The notes under the pieces were generated by a model that saw only the letters and a list, made by a program, of their open reading frames with translations, was not told where the DNA came from and did not search any database. A stretch of 64,000 nt of DNA from Alloyangia mangrovi (lineage in GTDB: Bacteria > Pseudomonadota > Alphaproteobacteria > Rhodobacterales > Rhodobacteraceae), in the NCBI RefSeq assembly GCF_002300555.2, contig NZ_NTHN02000005.1, positions 1 to 64,000 on the forward strand, read 5' to 3'. How positions within the stretch are numbered: position 1 is the stretch's first letter; every line of letters starts with the position of its first letter. Below, in pieces: positions 1 through 11,272 of this stretch. Both the position numbers and the translations under genes were made by a program.

Positions 1-447
1 GTAGCCGCCGGTCCCGGCCGCCGAGGGGGCCACGCCCTGCTCCCCGGCCGGGCGATGCGCCGGCGGCGGCGTTTCGGCGTCTTCCGAAATGGCGTCAGGC
101 GCGGTTTCGACCGAGGGTCGTTCGGCAGGTGTTTCCGGCGCCGCCGCTTTTTGCTCGGAGTTTCCCGCTTCGAAGCTTCGGTCCGGTGGCTCGGGCACGG
201 CCGCAGGCTCCTGCGTTTCAGCCGTCTCCACCGCGCTCTCCGGCGCTTCCGCCTCAGGCGCTCTGGACACCGGCGCGGCGCGCTCACCGAGGCTGTCGAC
301 AGCCTCGGCGACCGGATCGGTGGCGATCGGCATCTCGGGGCGTGTCGGGCGGTTGGCGGGCGGCCCCATGGCCACCGACAGCACACCAGCCCCTACCCCC
401 GAGACCACCAGCCCCCAGATCGCCCCTGCCAAGAAACCGCGTGCCAT
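1..447 (-). CDS. Divergent polysaccharide deacetylase (YibQ-like), N-terminal part
   Basis: An open frame starts with ATG at 447 and runs without a stop to the window edge (149 codons visible). It opens with [20 protein letters not shown], an uncleaved-looking N-terminal membrane anchor, followed by a long Ala/Glu/Pro-rich linker (about residues 35-149). This layout, next to trpG, matches the divergent polysaccharide deacetylase (YibQ/DUF610) proteins I know beside trp genes in Rhodobacteraceae. The catalytic-fold domain would lie beyond the left edge, so the family call rests on anchor, linker and neighbourhood only. It is transcribed away from trpG. A different membrane-anchored envelope protein with a proline-rich linker is possible. 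Confidence 0.6.
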   Translation of the reverse strand, partial: MARGFLAGAIWGLVVSGVGAGVLSVAMGPPANRPTRPEMPIATDPVAEAVDSLGERAAPVSRAPEAEAPESAVETAETQEPAAVPEPPDRSFEAGNSEQKAAAPETPAERPSVETAPDAISEDAETPPPAHRPAGEQGVAPSAAGTGGY

Positions 448-622
448 GTCCCTGCCCGTCCTCTTCTCTGCCCCGGGTCCCGTTGCCGGACCCTTTGTCG
501 CCGTGTTACGGCGCGCATGCCGGTCCCGCGGAGTTGTTCGGGACATGGCCTTGACGCTGCACCACCTGCGGGCGCATGTATACCCCCACCGCGGGTCCGC
601 CCGCCAGCCTGAAGAGTCTACC

Positions 623-1204
623 ATGCTGCTTCTCATCGACAATTACGACAGTTTCACCTGGAACCTCGTGCATTACGTGGGCGAGCTGGGCGTGGAGACC
701 AAGGTCGTCCGCAACGACCAGATCGACGTTCAGGCAGCGATGGCGTTGAAACCCGCCGGCATCCTGCTCTCGCCGGGGCCCTGCACCCCGACCGAGGCGG
801 GCATCTGCCTGGCCCTCACCGAGGCCGCCGCCGAGACCCGCACGCCGCTCTTCGGCGTCTGCCTTGGCCATCAGACCATCGGCCAGGCCTTTGGCGGCAC
901 GGTGAAACGCCATGACGAGATCGTGCACGGCAAGATCGGCCTGATGCATCACGACGACACCGGCGTCTTCGCCGGGCTGCCCTCGCCCTTCGAGGCGACG
1001 CGCTACCACAGCCTCGTCGTGGCGCGCGACGACCTGCCCGAGGAGCTGGTGGCCAACGCCTGGCTCGAGGACGGCACGATCATGGGCCTGCGGCACCGCG
1101 AGCTGCCCATTCACGGCGTGCAGTTCCACCCCGAGAGCATCGCCTCGCAGCACGGCCATGCCCTCATCGAGAATTTCCTGAAGACCATGAAAGTCCCTGC
1201 ATGA
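623..1204 (+). CDS. trpG: Anthranilate synthase component II (glutamine amidotransferase)
   Basis: TrpG hydrolyses glutamine and passes ammonia to TrpE for anthranilate synthesis, the first step of tryptophan biosynthesis. The 193-residue protein starts [18 protein letters not shown], a hallmark of the family. The class I amidotransferase triad is visible: Cys80 in GVCLGHQ, and His169 and Glu171 in VQFHPES. An open frame continues upstream to 89, but this ATG gives the family-standard start. The stop overlaps the trpD start by ATGA (1201-1204), implying translational coupling. trpE is not adjacent and must lie outside the window. The length is normal for a stand-alone TrpG. Confidence 0.96.
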   Translation: MLLLIDNYDSFTWNLVHYVGELGVETKVVRNDQIDVQAAMALKPAGILLSPGPCTPTEAGICLALTEAAAETRTPLFGVCLGHQTIGQAFGGTVKRHDEIVHGKIGLMHHDDTGVFAGLPSPFEATRYHSLVVARDDLPEELVANAWLEDGTIMGLRHRELPIHGVQFHPESIASQHGHALIENFLKTMKVPA

Positions 1205-2223
1205 GCGATCGACTGAAGCCGCTGATCGGCGCCGCCTGTACCCGTCCGCTGAGCCGGGAGGAGGCCGAGGCGGCCTTCGAGATCCTCTTTGCCGGCGAGG
1301 CCACCCCGGCGCAGATCGGCGGGCTGCTGATGAGCCTGCGCACCCGCGGCGAAACGGTCGAGGAATATGCCGCCGCCGCCGCGGTAATGCGCGCGAAATG
1401 CAACAAGGTCGTGGCCCCCGCGGGCGCCATCGACATCGTCGGCACCGGTGGCGACGGCAAGGGCACGCTGAACATCTCCACCGCCACGGCCTTTGTCGTC
1501 GCCGGTGCGGGGGTCACCGTCGCCAAGCACGGCAACAGAAACCTCTCGTCGAAGTCGGGCTCGGCGGATGCGCTCGGGCAGCTCGGCATCAACGTGATGC
1601 TGCCCGCCTCGGCGATCGCGCCGATCCTCAACGAGGTCGGCATCTGCTTCATGATGGCGACCATGCACCACCCGGCGATGAAGCACGTCGGCCCGCCGCG
1701 CATGGAGCTTGGCACCCGCACGATCTTCAACATCCTCGGGCCGATGACCAACCCTGCCGGCGTCAAGCGCCAGCTCACCGGCGCCTTCTCGCGCGATCTC
1801 ATCCGGCCGATGGCCGAGACGCTGGGGCAGCTCGGCTCGGAGCGCGCCTGGCTGGTGCATGGCTCGGACGGCACCGACGAGCTGGCGATCTGCGGTGTGA
1901 GCTGGGTGGCGGCGCTGGAAGAGGATGGCTCCATCCGCGAGGTCGAGCTGCACCCCGAGGATGCGGGCCTTCCCGAACACCCGTTCGAAGACATCATCGG
2001 CGGCGATCCCGCCGAGAATGCCGCCGCGATGCGCGCGCTGCTGGACGGGACCAAGAACGCTTACCGTGACGCGGTGCTGCTGAACTCCGCCGCCGCGCTG
2101 GTAGTCTCGGGCAAGGCGGCCGACCTGCAGGAAGGCGTCGCCATGGCCCGCGAGAGCATCGACAGCGGCGCAGCCAAGGGCAAGGTCGCGGCGCTCGCCA
2201 AGGCCACGCAAGCCGCCGCATGA
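1201..2223 (+). CDS. trpD: Anthranilate phosphoribosyltransferase
   Basis: TrpD transfers the phosphoribosyl group of PRPP to anthranilate, the second step of the tryptophan pathway. The 340-residue protein shows the N-terminal helical domain (about 1-65) and the nucleoside phosphorylase/PRTase class III fold. The PRPP loop GTGGDGKGT begins at residue 81, followed by [20 protein letters not shown], the anthranilate and metal region. The length is typical. It is coupled by 4-nt overlaps to trpG upstream and to ung downstream, so the whole block reads as one operon. Confidence 0.96.
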   Translation: MSDRLKPLIGAACTRPLSREEAEAAFEILFAGEATPAQIGGLLMSLRTRGETVEEYAAAAAVMRAKCNKVVAPAGAIDIVGTGGDGKGTLNISTATAFVVAGAGVTVAKHGNRNLSSKSGSADALGQLGINVMLPASAIAPILNEVGICFMMATMHHPAMKHVGPPRMELGTRTIFNILGPMTNPAGVKRQLTGAFSRDLIRPMAETLGQLGSERAWLVHGSDGTDELAICGVSWVAALEEDGSIREVELHPEDAGLPEHPFEDIIGGDPAENAAAMRALLDGTKNAYRDAVLLNSAAALVVSGKAADLQEGVAMARESIDSGAAKGKVAALAKATQAAA

Positions 2224-2873
2224 GCCTGCCTGCACACTGGGGCCACCTGCCCTTTTTCGCCGAGGAGTTCCCTCGTATCGCCGCCGCGCTGGCGGAGGAG
2301 ACACGCGAGATCCTGCCGCCCGAGCCGCAGCGCTTCGCGGCGCTCGACGCATGCGCGCCTGAAAAGGTACGCGTGGTGATCCTCGGGCAGGATCCCTATC
2401 CGACGCCGGGCCACGCCCACGGATTATCCTTTTCGGTAGAACCCGAAGTGCGCCCGCTGCCGCGCTCGCTGACGAATATCTACAAGGAATTGCAGGAGGA
2501 ATTCGGCGCTGCTCCGCCGAATGGCGACCTGCGGTTCTGGGCCCGTCAAGGCGTGCTGCTGCTCAACACCGCGCTGTCCGTTCCCGCGGGCAACGCCGGC
2601 GCCCACGCCAAGCTCGGCTGGTCGACGCTGACCGCGCAGGTGCTAGGTGCGCTTTCCGACCAGCCCCGCGCCTTTATCCTTTGGGGCGGACACGCGCAGA
2701 AATTCGCGCCGTGCATCCATGGCGAAGACCATCTCATTCTGACCTCGGCCCACCCCTCACCGCTCTCGGCGCGGCGCGGCTTTTTCGGCTCGCGCCCCTT
2801 TTCCCGCGTCAACGACTGGCTTAAAGCCAGAGGGGAGACGCCGATCAACTGGACCACGCCCGGCGCGGCCTGA
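2220..2873 (+). CDS. ung: Uracil-DNA glycosylase, family 1
   Basis: Ung removes uracil from DNA to start base-excision repair. The 217-residue protein contains the water-activating motif GQDPYP (catalytic Asp58), the LLLNTALSV uracil-binding strand and the DNA-intercalating loop [18 protein letters not shown]. These are diagnostic of family 1 enzymes. The ATG overlaps the trpD stop by 4 nt (2220-2223), so it is translated as part of the tryptophan operon. trpC starts 32 nt after its stop. A repair gene between trpD and trpC has no obvious pathway link; it may simply share the transcript. No SOS box is seen in front of it. Confidence 0.95.
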   Translation: MSLPAHWGHLPFFAEEFPRIAAALAEETREILPPEPQRFAALDACAPEKVRVVILGQDPYPTPGHAHGLSFSVEPEVRPLPRSLTNIYKELQEEFGAAPPNGDLRFWARQGVLLLNTALSVPAGNAGAHAKLGWSTLTAQVLGALSDQPRAFILWGGHAQKFAPCIHGEDHLILTSAHPSPLSARRGFFGSRPFSRVNDWLKARGETPINWTTPGAA

Positions 2874-2905
2874 CGGACCGGCGCGAGTACGATACGGAGC
2901 CCGCC

Positions 2906-3710
2906 ATGACCCAGACGATCCTCGACAAGATCAAGGCCTACAAGCTCGAAGAGGTCGCCGCCGACAAGGCCGCGAAACCGCTGAGCGAGGTCGAGGCCGA
3001 GGCCCGCGCCGCAGACCCCGTGCGCCCCTTCGCGCAGGCGCTCTTCGAGGCTGCCAAGACCGGCTATGGCCTCATCTCGGAGGTAAAAAAAGGCCTCGCC
3101 CTCCAAGGGGCTTATCCGCGAAGACTTCCACCCCGCGACGCTGGCGCAGGCCTATGAGCGCGGCGGTGCGACCTGCCTGTCGGTGCTCACCGACACGCCC
3201 TCTTTCCAGGGTGCCAAGGCCTTCCTGACCGAGGCGCGCTCGGCCACCAACATGCCCGCGCTGCGCAAGGATTTCATGTACGACCCCTACCAGGTCGCCG
3301 AGGCCCGCGCGCTTGGCGGTGACTGCATCCTGATCATCATGGCCTCGGTCTCGGACGCGCTGGCCGCCGAGCTCGAGGACGCCGCCTTGCGCTGGGGCAT
3401 GGACGCGCTGATCGAGGTGCATGACGCCGAGGAACTGGAGCGCGCACTCAAACTGAAATCGCCGCTGATCGGGGTGAACAACCGCAACCTCAAGACCTTC
3501 GAGACCTCGCTCGACACCACCCGCGTGCTGTCCAAGGGTGTGCCCGAGGGCCGTTTCCTGATCTCCGAGTCCGGGCTCAACACGCCGGCCGACCTGGCGG
3601 ACATGGCGCAATACGGTGCCCGCGCCTTCCTCATCGGCGAGAGCCTGATGCGGCAGCAGGACGTCGAGCAGGCCACCCGCACCCTGCTCGCCGACCCGGT
3701 GCCGGCATGA
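2906..3710 (+). pseudogene. trpC: Indole-3-glycerol phosphate synthase, split by a +1 frameshift at A7
   Basis: TrpC converts carboxyphenylaminodeoxyribulose phosphate to indole-3-glycerol phosphate. The gene is readable only in two frames: residues 1-62 (MTQTILDKIKAYKLEEV to LISEVKK) in one, and from [13 protein letters not shown] through [12 protein letters not shown] to the end in the next. The break lies in a run of seven A at 3085-3091; six A would restore a normal protein of 267 residues. Both halves keep family motifs ([35 protein letters not shown]), with no other lesion. The stop overlaps moaC by ATGA (3707-3710). Since both neighbours are intact and the pathway is otherwise present, a homopolymer over-call is more likely than real gene loss. 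Confidence 0.88.
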
Positions 3711-4183
3711 GCGGCCTAACCCATTTCGACGCCAAGGGCGATGCCCATATGGTCGACGTTTCGGATAAAGCCGTAACGTCCCGCATCGCTACCGCCGCCG
3801 CCTGGATCCGAATGGAGCAGGCGACTTTCGCGCTGATCTCTGAAGGTCAGGCGAAGAAAGGCGACGTCATCGGCGTGGCGCGTCTCGCGGGCATCATGGG
3901 CGCGAAGAAGACCTCCGAACTGATCCCGCTCTGCCACCCGCTGCCGATCACCAAGGTAACGGTCGAAATCACCCCCGACGCCGCGCTGCCCGGACTGCAG
4001 ATCGAGGCGACCGTCAAGACCACCGGCCAGACCGGCGTCGAGATGGAGGCGCTGACTGCGGCCTCGACCGCCGCGCTCACCGTCTACGACATGGTCAAGG
4101 CGGTGGACCGCGGAATGGAGATCGGCGGGTTGCGCGTGCTGCTGAAGGACGGCGGCAAATCAGGGCGCTACGAGGCCAAATGA
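3707..4183 (+). CDS. moaC: Cyclic pyranopterin monophosphate synthase
   Basis: MoaC acts after MoaA to form cyclic pyranopterin monophosphate, the first stable intermediate of molybdenum cofactor synthesis. The 158-residue protein begins [20 protein letters not shown] and carries the family signatures [15 protein letters not shown] and the active-site segment around [12 protein letters not shown] and [11 protein letters not shown]. The length is typical. The start overlaps the trpC stop by 4 nt and its stop overlaps the moeA start by 4 nt (4180-4183), so it sits in the middle of a trp-moa-moe transcript. This fusion of tryptophan and Moco genes is common in Rhodobacteraceae. Confidence 0.96.
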   Translation: MSGLTHFDAKGDAHMVDVSDKAVTSRIATAAAWIRMEQATFALISEGQAKKGDVIGVARLAGIMGAKKTSELIPLCHPLPITKVTVEITPDAALPGLQIEATVKTTGQTGVEMEALTAASTAALTVYDMVKAVDRGMEIGGLRVLLKDGGKSGRYEAK

Positions 4184-5346
4184 TCTCCGTCTCGGAAGCG
4201 CTCGACCATCTCTTTGCCCTCGCCCGCCCACTGGACGTGGAAGAGGTGCCGCTGCGCGAGGCCGGGGGCCGCGTGCTCGCCCGCCCCGTCGCGGCGCGCC
4301 GCGACCAGCCCCCCTTTGCCGCTTCTGCGATGGATGGCTACGGCGTGGCCGAAGCGGCACCGGGGCTGAAGTTCACCGTGATCGGCGAAGCTGCTGCGGG
4401 GCGTGCTTTCCACGGTCAGGTCGGCCGCGGCGAAGCGGTCCGCATCTTCACCGGCGCTCCGGTGCCGGAGGGCGTGAAAACCGTTGTCATCCAAGAGGAT
4501 GTCACCCGCGACGGTGAGGTCATCACGATCACCGACCGGCTCGGTGAAGGCGACAATATCCGTCCCTACGGCAATGACTTCCGCGCTGGTCTCACCCTGG
4601 ATGCCCCCCGTCTCCTCGGCGCGCAAGACATCGCCCTTCTGGCCGCGATGAACATCGCCCGCGTGCCGGTGACCCGCCGCCCCAAGGTCGCTCTGATCTC
4701 GACCGGCGACGAGCTGGTGATGCCCGGCGAAGACCCGGGACCTGACCAGATCATCGCCTCGAACACCTTCGGCCTCTACGTGCTGCTCCAGCAACTCGGC
4801 GCCGAGCCGCGCCTGCTGCCCATCGCCCGCGACAACGAGGCGTCGCTGCGCGCGATCTTCGGCATGGTCGGTGATGCCGACCTCGTGGTGACCATCGGCG
4901 GCGCCTCGGTGGGCGATCATGACCTCGTGGCCCGCGTGGCCGAGGGCATGGGGCTCGAACGCGCCTTCCACAAGGTCGCCATGCGCCCGGGCAAACCCTT
5001 GATGTCTGGTCGTTTTGGCGAGGCGATGATGGTCGGCCTGCCCGGCAACCCGGTCTCGGCCATGGTCTGCGGCCATGTCTTCCTCGCCCCGGTGATCCGC
5101 GCCATGCTCGGCCTCGACGCTGCCGCAGCACCGCGCGAGACGCTGCGCCTCGCGGCGCCCGTCGGCGAAAACGGCCCGCGCGAGCACTACATGCGCGCCC
5201 GGGTCACGCCCGAAGGCGTCTCGATTTTCGACCGCCAGGATAGCGCCTTGCTGAGTGTACTTGGCGCTGCGGATGCGTTGGCGGTGCGCCCTCCGCGGGA
5301 TCCCGCCCGCGCCGCCGGAGAGGAGATCGAGGTGATCCGCCTCTGA
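4180..5346 (+). CDS. moeA: Molybdopterin molybdenumtransferase
   Basis: MoeA inserts molybdate into adenylylated molybdopterin to give molybdenum cofactor. The 388-residue protein has the usual order: N-terminal MoeA domains I/II with [13 protein letters not shown] (about residues 45-57), the central MogA-like domain with [24 protein letters not shown] and [10 protein letters not shown], and a small C-terminal beta domain ending EEIEVIRL. It overlaps moaC by ATGA and closes the operon. The next 174 nt hold the lexA promoter. Confidence 0.95.
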   Translation: MISVSEALDHLFALARPLDVEEVPLREAGGRVLARPVAARRDQPPFAASAMDGYGVAEAAPGLKFTVIGEAAAGRAFHGQVGRGEAVRIFTGAPVPEGVKTVVIQEDVTRDGEVITITDRLGEGDNIRPYGNDFRAGLTLDAPRLLGAQDIALLAAMNIARVPVTRRPKVALISTGDELVMPGEDPGPDQIIASNTFGLYVLLQQLGAEPRLLPIARDNEASLRAIFGMVGDADLVVTIGGASVGDHDLVARVAEGMGLERAFHKVAMRPGKPLMSGRFGEAMMVGLPGNPVSAMVCGHVFLAPVIRAMLGLDAAAAPRETLRLAAPVGENGPREHYMRARVTPEGVSIFDRQDSALLSVLGAADALAVRPPRDPARAAGEEIEVIRL

Positions 5347-5449
5347 CCTGCGTTTCGGGTTCATCCGAAGCGCAAGGTTTTTCGGTCGAAGCACCTGGAC
5401 AGCCTCAAGAATTAATCCCGCTTTAACCTTGCTTTAATGATTGCAGGGA

Positions 5450-5478
5450 TTGACACAAAACGGGAACATGGCTAGAAC
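5450..5478 (+). promoter_or_regulatory. lexA promoter with alphaproteobacterial SOS box
   Basis: A -35 TTGACA (5450-5455) and a -10-like TAGAAC (5473-5478) are separated by 17 nt. Overlapping the -10 is GAAC-N7-GAAC (5464-5478), the known direct-repeat LexA operator of alphaproteobacteria. LexA bound here would occlude RNA polymerase, giving the expected autoregulation. The lexA start is 42 nt downstream. Confidence 0.9.
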
Positions 5479-5520
5479 AAAGTCGAACATCTCTTCAGGC
5501 AAAGACCCGGGACAAGGCGC

Positions 5521-6219
5521 ATGCTGACCAAGAAACAGCTCGATCTGCTGGATTTCATCAACCGACGCATGGCGCGCGACGGCGTTCCGCCCAGCTTCGA
5601 CGAGATGAAGGATGCGCTGGACCTGCGCTCCAAGTCCGGCATCCACCGGTTGATTACCGCGCTGGAAGAGCGTGGGTTCATCCGCCGCCTCGCCCACCGC
5701 GCCCGCGCGATCGAGATCGTGAAGCTGCCCGACAGTCTCGCGGGGCGCCCCACCGGCTTTGTGCCGCAGGTGATCCAGGGCGACCGCGGCGCCGCGCCGA
5801 AGGCCTCGGCCAATGACGCGCTGGAAGCCGTGGGCGCGATGGAGCTTCCGTTGATGGGTCGGATCGCCGCCGGTGTGCCGATCGAGTCGATCTCCGACAT
5901 CCCGCCGAATGTCGCCGTGCCCTCCGCGATGCTCTCCAGCAGCGGCCGCCACTACGCGCTCGAGGTGAAGGGCGACTCGATGATCGAGGCCGGAATCAAC
6001 GACGGCGACGTGGTGATCATCCGTGAGACCAGTTCGGCCGAGAACGGGCAGATCGTCGTCGCCCAGGTCGAAGGCTACGAATCCACCCTCAAGCGCTTCC
6101 GCCGCAAGGGCAGCAGCATCGTGCTCGAAGCCGCCAACCCGGCCTATGAAGCGCGCGTGCTGCCCTCGGGCTCGGTCTCGGTGCAGGGCCGCCTCGTCGG
6201 GCTGATCCGTTCCTATTGA
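5521..6219 (+). CDS. lexA: SOS response transcriptional repressor LexA
   Basis: LexA represses SOS genes and self-cleaves when stimulated by RecA filaments. The 232-residue protein has the N-terminal winged helix (1-65, [17 protein letters not shown]) and a C-terminal S24 peptidase domain. The catalytic Ser153 lies in GDSM and Lys191 in STLKRF; the scissile Ala117-Gly118 bond is in GRIAAGVP. The linker is longer than in E. coli, as usual in this group. It follows moeA but has its own SOS-controlled promoter. Its 3' end overlaps the convergent comEC gene by 7 nt. Confidence 0.97.
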   Translation: MLTKKQLDLLDFINRRMARDGVPPSFDEMKDALDLRSKSGIHRLITALEERGFIRRLAHRARAIEIVKLPDSLAGRPTGFVPQVIQGDRGAAPKASANDALEAVGAMELPLMGRIAAGVPIESISDIPPNVAVPSAMLSSSGRHYALEVKGDSMIEAGINDGDVVIIRETSSAENGQIVVAQVEGYESTLKRFRRKGSSIVLEAANPAYEARVLPSGSVSVQGRLVGLIRSY

Positions 6220-8297
6220 GGGTCTGCGCCGCCGCTCTGCCATAGACGCGGCGGATGACGGCGCGAGATTTCCATCTCCAGACCGCCGGGGCCGCGTCGA
6301 AAGGCGACGGCCCCGGTGGCCCTGAGCCTCTCGGGATCAAATATCTCGCAGCCCTGCACCGCCGCGACGGGCACATTCGCCACGAGGATCCCAGCCCCTC
6401 CACAGCCCGAGACCGTCCCAGCGGCCCGGCGCCCGGAGACATGCAGCACCTCGACACCCTCGACGCGCGCAAATCGGAGCCGCCCTGGCGCGCCGGGCCA
6501 GAGCTCCGCCGAGGCAGCCTGATCCGCGGGCTGCCCATCGTTTTCGAGCCAGATCTTGGCGACAAAGTCCTCTCCAACGTCGCGCGAGAGCGCGCGACCC
6601 TCTGAAGTCATCACGCCGACCAGCCCGCCGCTTTCCGAAATCAGCAGCGCCGGGCGCTCGGTCTGCAGCCAGAGGCCCACCCCCAGCGCCAGCGGCAGAA
6701 GGCCGCCCCAACGCCCGCGCCCTTGCCAAAGCAAAAGCAAGACCCCGCCGGCGATCATCAGCGGCAGCACGGCCGGAGCCGGCGCCACCACCTGCCCGAC
6801 GCCCCCGCCCCAGCCGGAGGCGACCTGCGCCACCCTCAGGATCCAGCGCAGCGCCAGCGCCATGCCCTGCAGCGCCACGCCGTCGAGGCCGAGTGGCATC
6901 AGCAAAGCCGCGAGCACCGCCATCGGCACGGCGACGAGACCCATGGCCGGCACCGCCAACAGGTTGGCCAGCAGCCCATAGCGCGAGATGAGGTTGAAAT
7001 GCGCCATCGAAAACGGCGCGGTCGCGGCGGAGGCGACCGTCGACGAAAGCAGCAGTGCCAGCGCTGGCCGGATCCATCGCGGCCCGGGAAGCTGTGCCTC
7101 CAGCCTGCCGAAGACGCAGACCAGCGCGGTGGTCGCGGCGAAGGACATCTGGAAACCGGGCCCGAGCAGCGCTTCGGGGCGCAGCAGCAGTACCAGCAGC
7201 GCCGCCAGCGCCACCGCCCGAAGCGACAACGCCCGCAGGTCCGCGAGCACCGCGCCCAGCATCACCGCCACCATGATGAAGGCGCGCTGGGTCGCAACAT
7301 TTCCACCTGAGAGCGCGAGGTAGCCCGTCGCCGCCACCAACGCCCCCAGCGCCGCGATCTTCTTGCCGGGCCAGTGATGACGGCTGCGCGGGGCAAGCAG
7401 CAGCGCCATGCGCAGGGCGGCAAAGACAAAACCGGTCAGCAGCCCCATGTGAAGGCCCGAAATCGCCAGGAGGTGGGCAAGGTTTGAGCGGCGGAGTACC
7501 TCGAGCGTCTCTTGCCCCATGCCGCTGCGATCACCGGTCATCAGTGCAGCGGCGAAGCCGCCGATCTCGCCGGGCAGCTGCGCCTGCAGGCGTCGCGATA
7601 GGGCCAGTCGCAGGCGCAAGAGCCGCTGGCTGCCCGCGGCCCGCGTGTTCAGAACCACCGGCGTGCGGCTGTATCCCACCGCGCCGATCCGCTCGAACCA
7701 AGCGTGACGGCGGAAATCAAAGCCGCCAGGCTCCACCGGGCCGCCGGGCGGCACGAGGTGGCCGGTCAGGGCCACCCTCTGACCCGGCCGCACATCGAGC
7801 GCGCGCCCCTGCAGATCTGGCGGCCCATGCAGCGAGACCCGGAGGCGGACGGGGGTCTTGTCTGGGGCGACCCGCGACAGAGCCACCTGATCGAGTGTCA
7901 GCCGCGGAACGTCCGAAGCGGAGCGGTCGAGCGCGATCACCCTTCCCTCGATCGGGCCATAGTACTGGAACCCAAGCTGCGGCGCGGCAACTTGATGCGC
8001 CCGCGTTCCGGCAAGCGCCAGCCCCAGAAGCAGCAGCCCCGTTCCGATAGCCAACGGCCCGCCCTCGGCCGGGAGCCGGCGCGAACACAGCAGGAGCGCG
8101 GCCCCGAGACCGGCGCTCGCCGCGAGCCATGACACGGCAGGTTCCACCGGCAGGGCAAAGTAGATCCCGATGCCGGCGCCGAGGCAGACCGGTACCCAGG
8201 CAAAGAGATGTCCCCGCTGCGCCGCCAAGGCCGCCCCGGCGCGGCGCGGCACGCCGAGAGCCAGAAAGACCGCCAGCAAGGTCAGCAGCCGGCCCAT
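6213..8297 (-). CDS. comEC: ComEC/Rec2-family competence protein (DNA uptake channel)
   Basis: ComEC forms the inner-membrane channel for single-stranded DNA during natural transformation. The 694-residue protein has two N-terminal membrane helices, a DUF4131-like OB region (about 90-215), and a polytopic competence domain containing [18 protein letters not shown], the family signature. Several further hydrophobic helices follow. The C-terminal part (about 540-694) is soluble and short; I do not see the metal-binding HxHxDH motif of the metallo-beta-lactamase domain present in many ComECs. The gene is divergent from gltX with 78 nt between starts, and its last 7 nt overlap lexA. Confidence 0.92.
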   Translation of the reverse strand: MGRLLTLLAVFLALGVPRRAGAALAAQRGHLFAWVPVCLGAGIGIYFALPVEPAVSWLAASAGLGAALLLCSRRLPAEGGPLAIGTGLLLLGLALAGTRAHQVAAPQLGFQYYGPIEGRVIALDRSASDVPRLTLDQVALSRVAPDKTPVRLRVSLHGPPDLQGRALDVRPGQRVALTGHLVPPGGPVEPGGFDFRRHAWFERIGAVGYSRTPVVLNTRAAGSQRLLRLRLALSRRLQAQLPGEIGGFAAALMTGDRSGMGQETLEVLRRSNLAHLLAISGLHMGLLTGFVFAALRMALLLAPRSRHHWPGKKIAALGALVAATGYLALSGGNVATQRAFIMVAVMLGAVLADLRALSLRAVALAALLVLLLRPEALLGPGFQMSFAATTALVCVFGRLEAQLPGPRWIRPALALLLSSTVASAATAPFSMAHFNLISRYGLLANLLAVPAMGLVAVPMAVLAALLMPLGLDGVALQGMALALRWILRVAQVASGWGGGVGQVVAPAPAVLPLMIAGGVLLLLWQGRGRWGGLLPLALGVGLWLQTERPALLISESGGLVGVMTSEGRALSRDVGEDFVAKIWLENDGQPADQAASAELWPGAPGRLRFARVEGVEVLHVSGRRAAGTVSGCGGAGILVANVPVAAVQGCEIFDPERLRATGAVAFRRGPGGLEMEISRRHPPRLWQSGGADPQ

Positions 8298-8375
8298 GCT
8301 TGCCCCCGTCCCCCGCGCTGTTTAAGGAACCTGCAAAACCCTAGGCCCACCACGGTTACCGCGAGGTTAATACCC

Positions 8376-9806
8376 ATGACGAGCCCCTCTCCGAGCCCCC
8401 AGGCAATCGTTACCCGTTTCGCCCCTTCTCCCACCGGCTACCTCCACATCGGCGGCGCCCGCACTGCGCTCTTCAACTGGCTCTACGCCCGCGGCCGCGG
8501 CGGCAAGTTCCTCCTGCGCATCGAGGATACCGACCGCGCCCGCTCGACCCCGGAGGCGACGGCGGCGATCCTCAAGGGCCTCGACTGGCTCGGGCTCGAC
8601 CATGACGGCGAGGTGATCAGCCAGTTCGAGCGCGCGCCCCGCCATGCCGAGGTTGCACATGAGCTGCTTGCCAAGGGCGCGGCCTACAAGTGCTTCTCGA
8701 CACAGGAAGAAATCGAGGCTTTCCGCGAGGCGGCCCGCGAGGCCGGCAGCTCGACGCTGTTCCGCAGCCCCTGGCGCGACGCCGATCCGGCGAGCCACCC
8801 CGATGCGCCCTACGTGATCCGCCTGCGCACCCCCGAAGAGGGCGAGACAGTGATCGAGGACCAGGTGCAGGGCACCGTGCGGATCCGCAACGACCAGCTT
8901 GACGACATGATCCTGCTGCGCTCCGACGGCACCCCGGTCTACATGCTGGCCGTGGTGGTCGATGACCACGACATGGGCGTCACCCATGTGATCCGCGGCG
9001 ACGATCACCTCAACAACGCGGCGCGGCAGATGGGCATCTACACCGCCATGGGCTGGCCGCTGCCGGTCTACGCGCACATCCCGCTGATCCATGGGCCGGA
9101 CGGCAAGAAGCTTTCGAAGCGCCACGGCGCGCTCGGCGTGGACGAGTACCAGAAGCTCGGCTACCCTGCCGCCGGCATGCGCAACTATCTTGCGCGGCTT
9201 GGCTGGAGTCACGGCGATGACGAATTCTTCACCGATGCTCAGGCAAAAGAATGGTTCGACCTGACGGGAATCGGGAAGTCGCCGGCGCGGCTCGATTTCA
9301 AGAAACTGGAAAATATCTGCGGCCAGCACATCGCGGTCGGGGACGATGCCGCACTGCTGCATGAAATCGAGGCATATCTCGAGGCAGCGGACCTTCCAGC
9401 CTTCACCGAGGCACAAAAATCCGGGATGACGCGGGGTATGTACTGCCTCAAGGACCGCTCCAAGACTTTCCCGGAACTTCTTGAAAAAGCACATTTCATT
9501 CTGACTGACACCCCGATCGTTCCGGATGAGAAAGCGGCCAAGAACCTCGATGCAGTATCCCGTGGTATACTGGTCTCGTTGACGCCGCAGTTGCAAAGTG
9601 CTAGCTGGTCGCGAGAAGAGCTCGAGGGGGTAACGGCGCGTTTCGCCGAAGAACAGAACACAAAATTCGGAAAGCTGGCCGGGCCGCTTCGCGCGGCGCT
9701 CGCAGGCCGCTCCGTGACCCCGAGCGTGTTCGACATGATGCTGGTGCTCGGCCGCGAGGAAACGCTCCTCCGGCTCGAGCAGGCAGCGGCTTCCGAGGCG
9801 GCGTGA
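8376..9806 (+). CDS. gltX: Glutamyl-tRNA synthetase
   Basis: GltX charges tRNA-Glu (or a related tRNA) with glutamate. The 476-residue protein has the class I signature HIGG in [20 protein letters not shown], the Glu-specific [10 protein letters not shown], and the KMSKS-type loop KKLSKRHGA. The C-terminal anticodon-binding helical domain follows. The open frame extends upstream to 8208, but the ATG at 8376 fits the family start ([20 protein letters not shown]). A second glutamyl-tRNA synthetase is usual in this group, so its exact tRNA specificity cannot be decided here. gltA follows in the same direction after 107 nt. Confidence 0.94.
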   Translation: MTSPSPSPQAIVTRFAPSPTGYLHIGGARTALFNWLYARGRGGKFLLRIEDTDRARSTPEATAAILKGLDWLGLDHDGEVISQFERAPRHAEVAHELLAKGAAYKCFSTQEEIEAFREAAREAGSSTLFRSPWRDADPASHPDAPYVIRLRTPEEGETVIEDQVQGTVRIRNDQLDDMILLRSDGTPVYMLAVVVDDHDMGVTHVIRGDDHLNNAARQMGIYTAMGWPLPVYAHIPLIHGPDGKKLSKRHGALGVDEYQKLGYPAAGMRNYLARLGWSHGDDEFFTDAQAKEWFDLTGIGKSPARLDFKKLENICGQHIAVGDDAALLHEIEAYLEAADLPAFTEAQKSGMTRGMYCLKDRSKTFPELLEKAHFILTDTPIVPDEKAAKNLDAVSRGILVSLTPQLQSASWSREELEGVTARFAEEQNTKFGKLAGPLRAALAGRSVTPSVFDMMLVLGREETLLRLEQAAASEAA

Positions 9807-9913
9807 CGGTCCGGCAAACCGGCCTCTCCGACCCCGCCACGGGCCATGTGTGACAATACCGACCGGGCGCGCCCGACGCGCCTGGCCTTATCCAGATGAA
9901 GGGACAAGCAAGC

Positions 9914-11209
<1,296 letters not shown>

Positions 11210-11231
11210 TCCGGGTTTCAGACGTACGAAT

Positions 11232-11255
11232 GGCCCCGCTTTGGCGGGGCCTTTT
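11232..11255 (+). terminator. Rho-independent terminator of gltA
   Basis: A perfect 8-bp stem (GGCCCCGC and GCGGGGCC) with a 4-nt loop is followed by TTTT. It lies 22 nt after the gltA stop. Confidence 0.85.
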
Positions 11256-11272
11256 GCTTGTGTGGCAGGGCT

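Noticed and set aside
448-622. trp leader peptide/attenuator before trpG
   Set aside because: No short frame rich in Trp codons and no competing hairpins with a T-run are seen.
506-1159. 217-residue minus-strand frame opposite trpG
   Set aside because: Shadow of trpG; no recognised motif.
3085-3160. Programmed ribosomal frameshift in trpC
   Set aside because: No stimulatory element is evident, trpC is not known to use frameshifting, and the same type of break occurs in four other genes.
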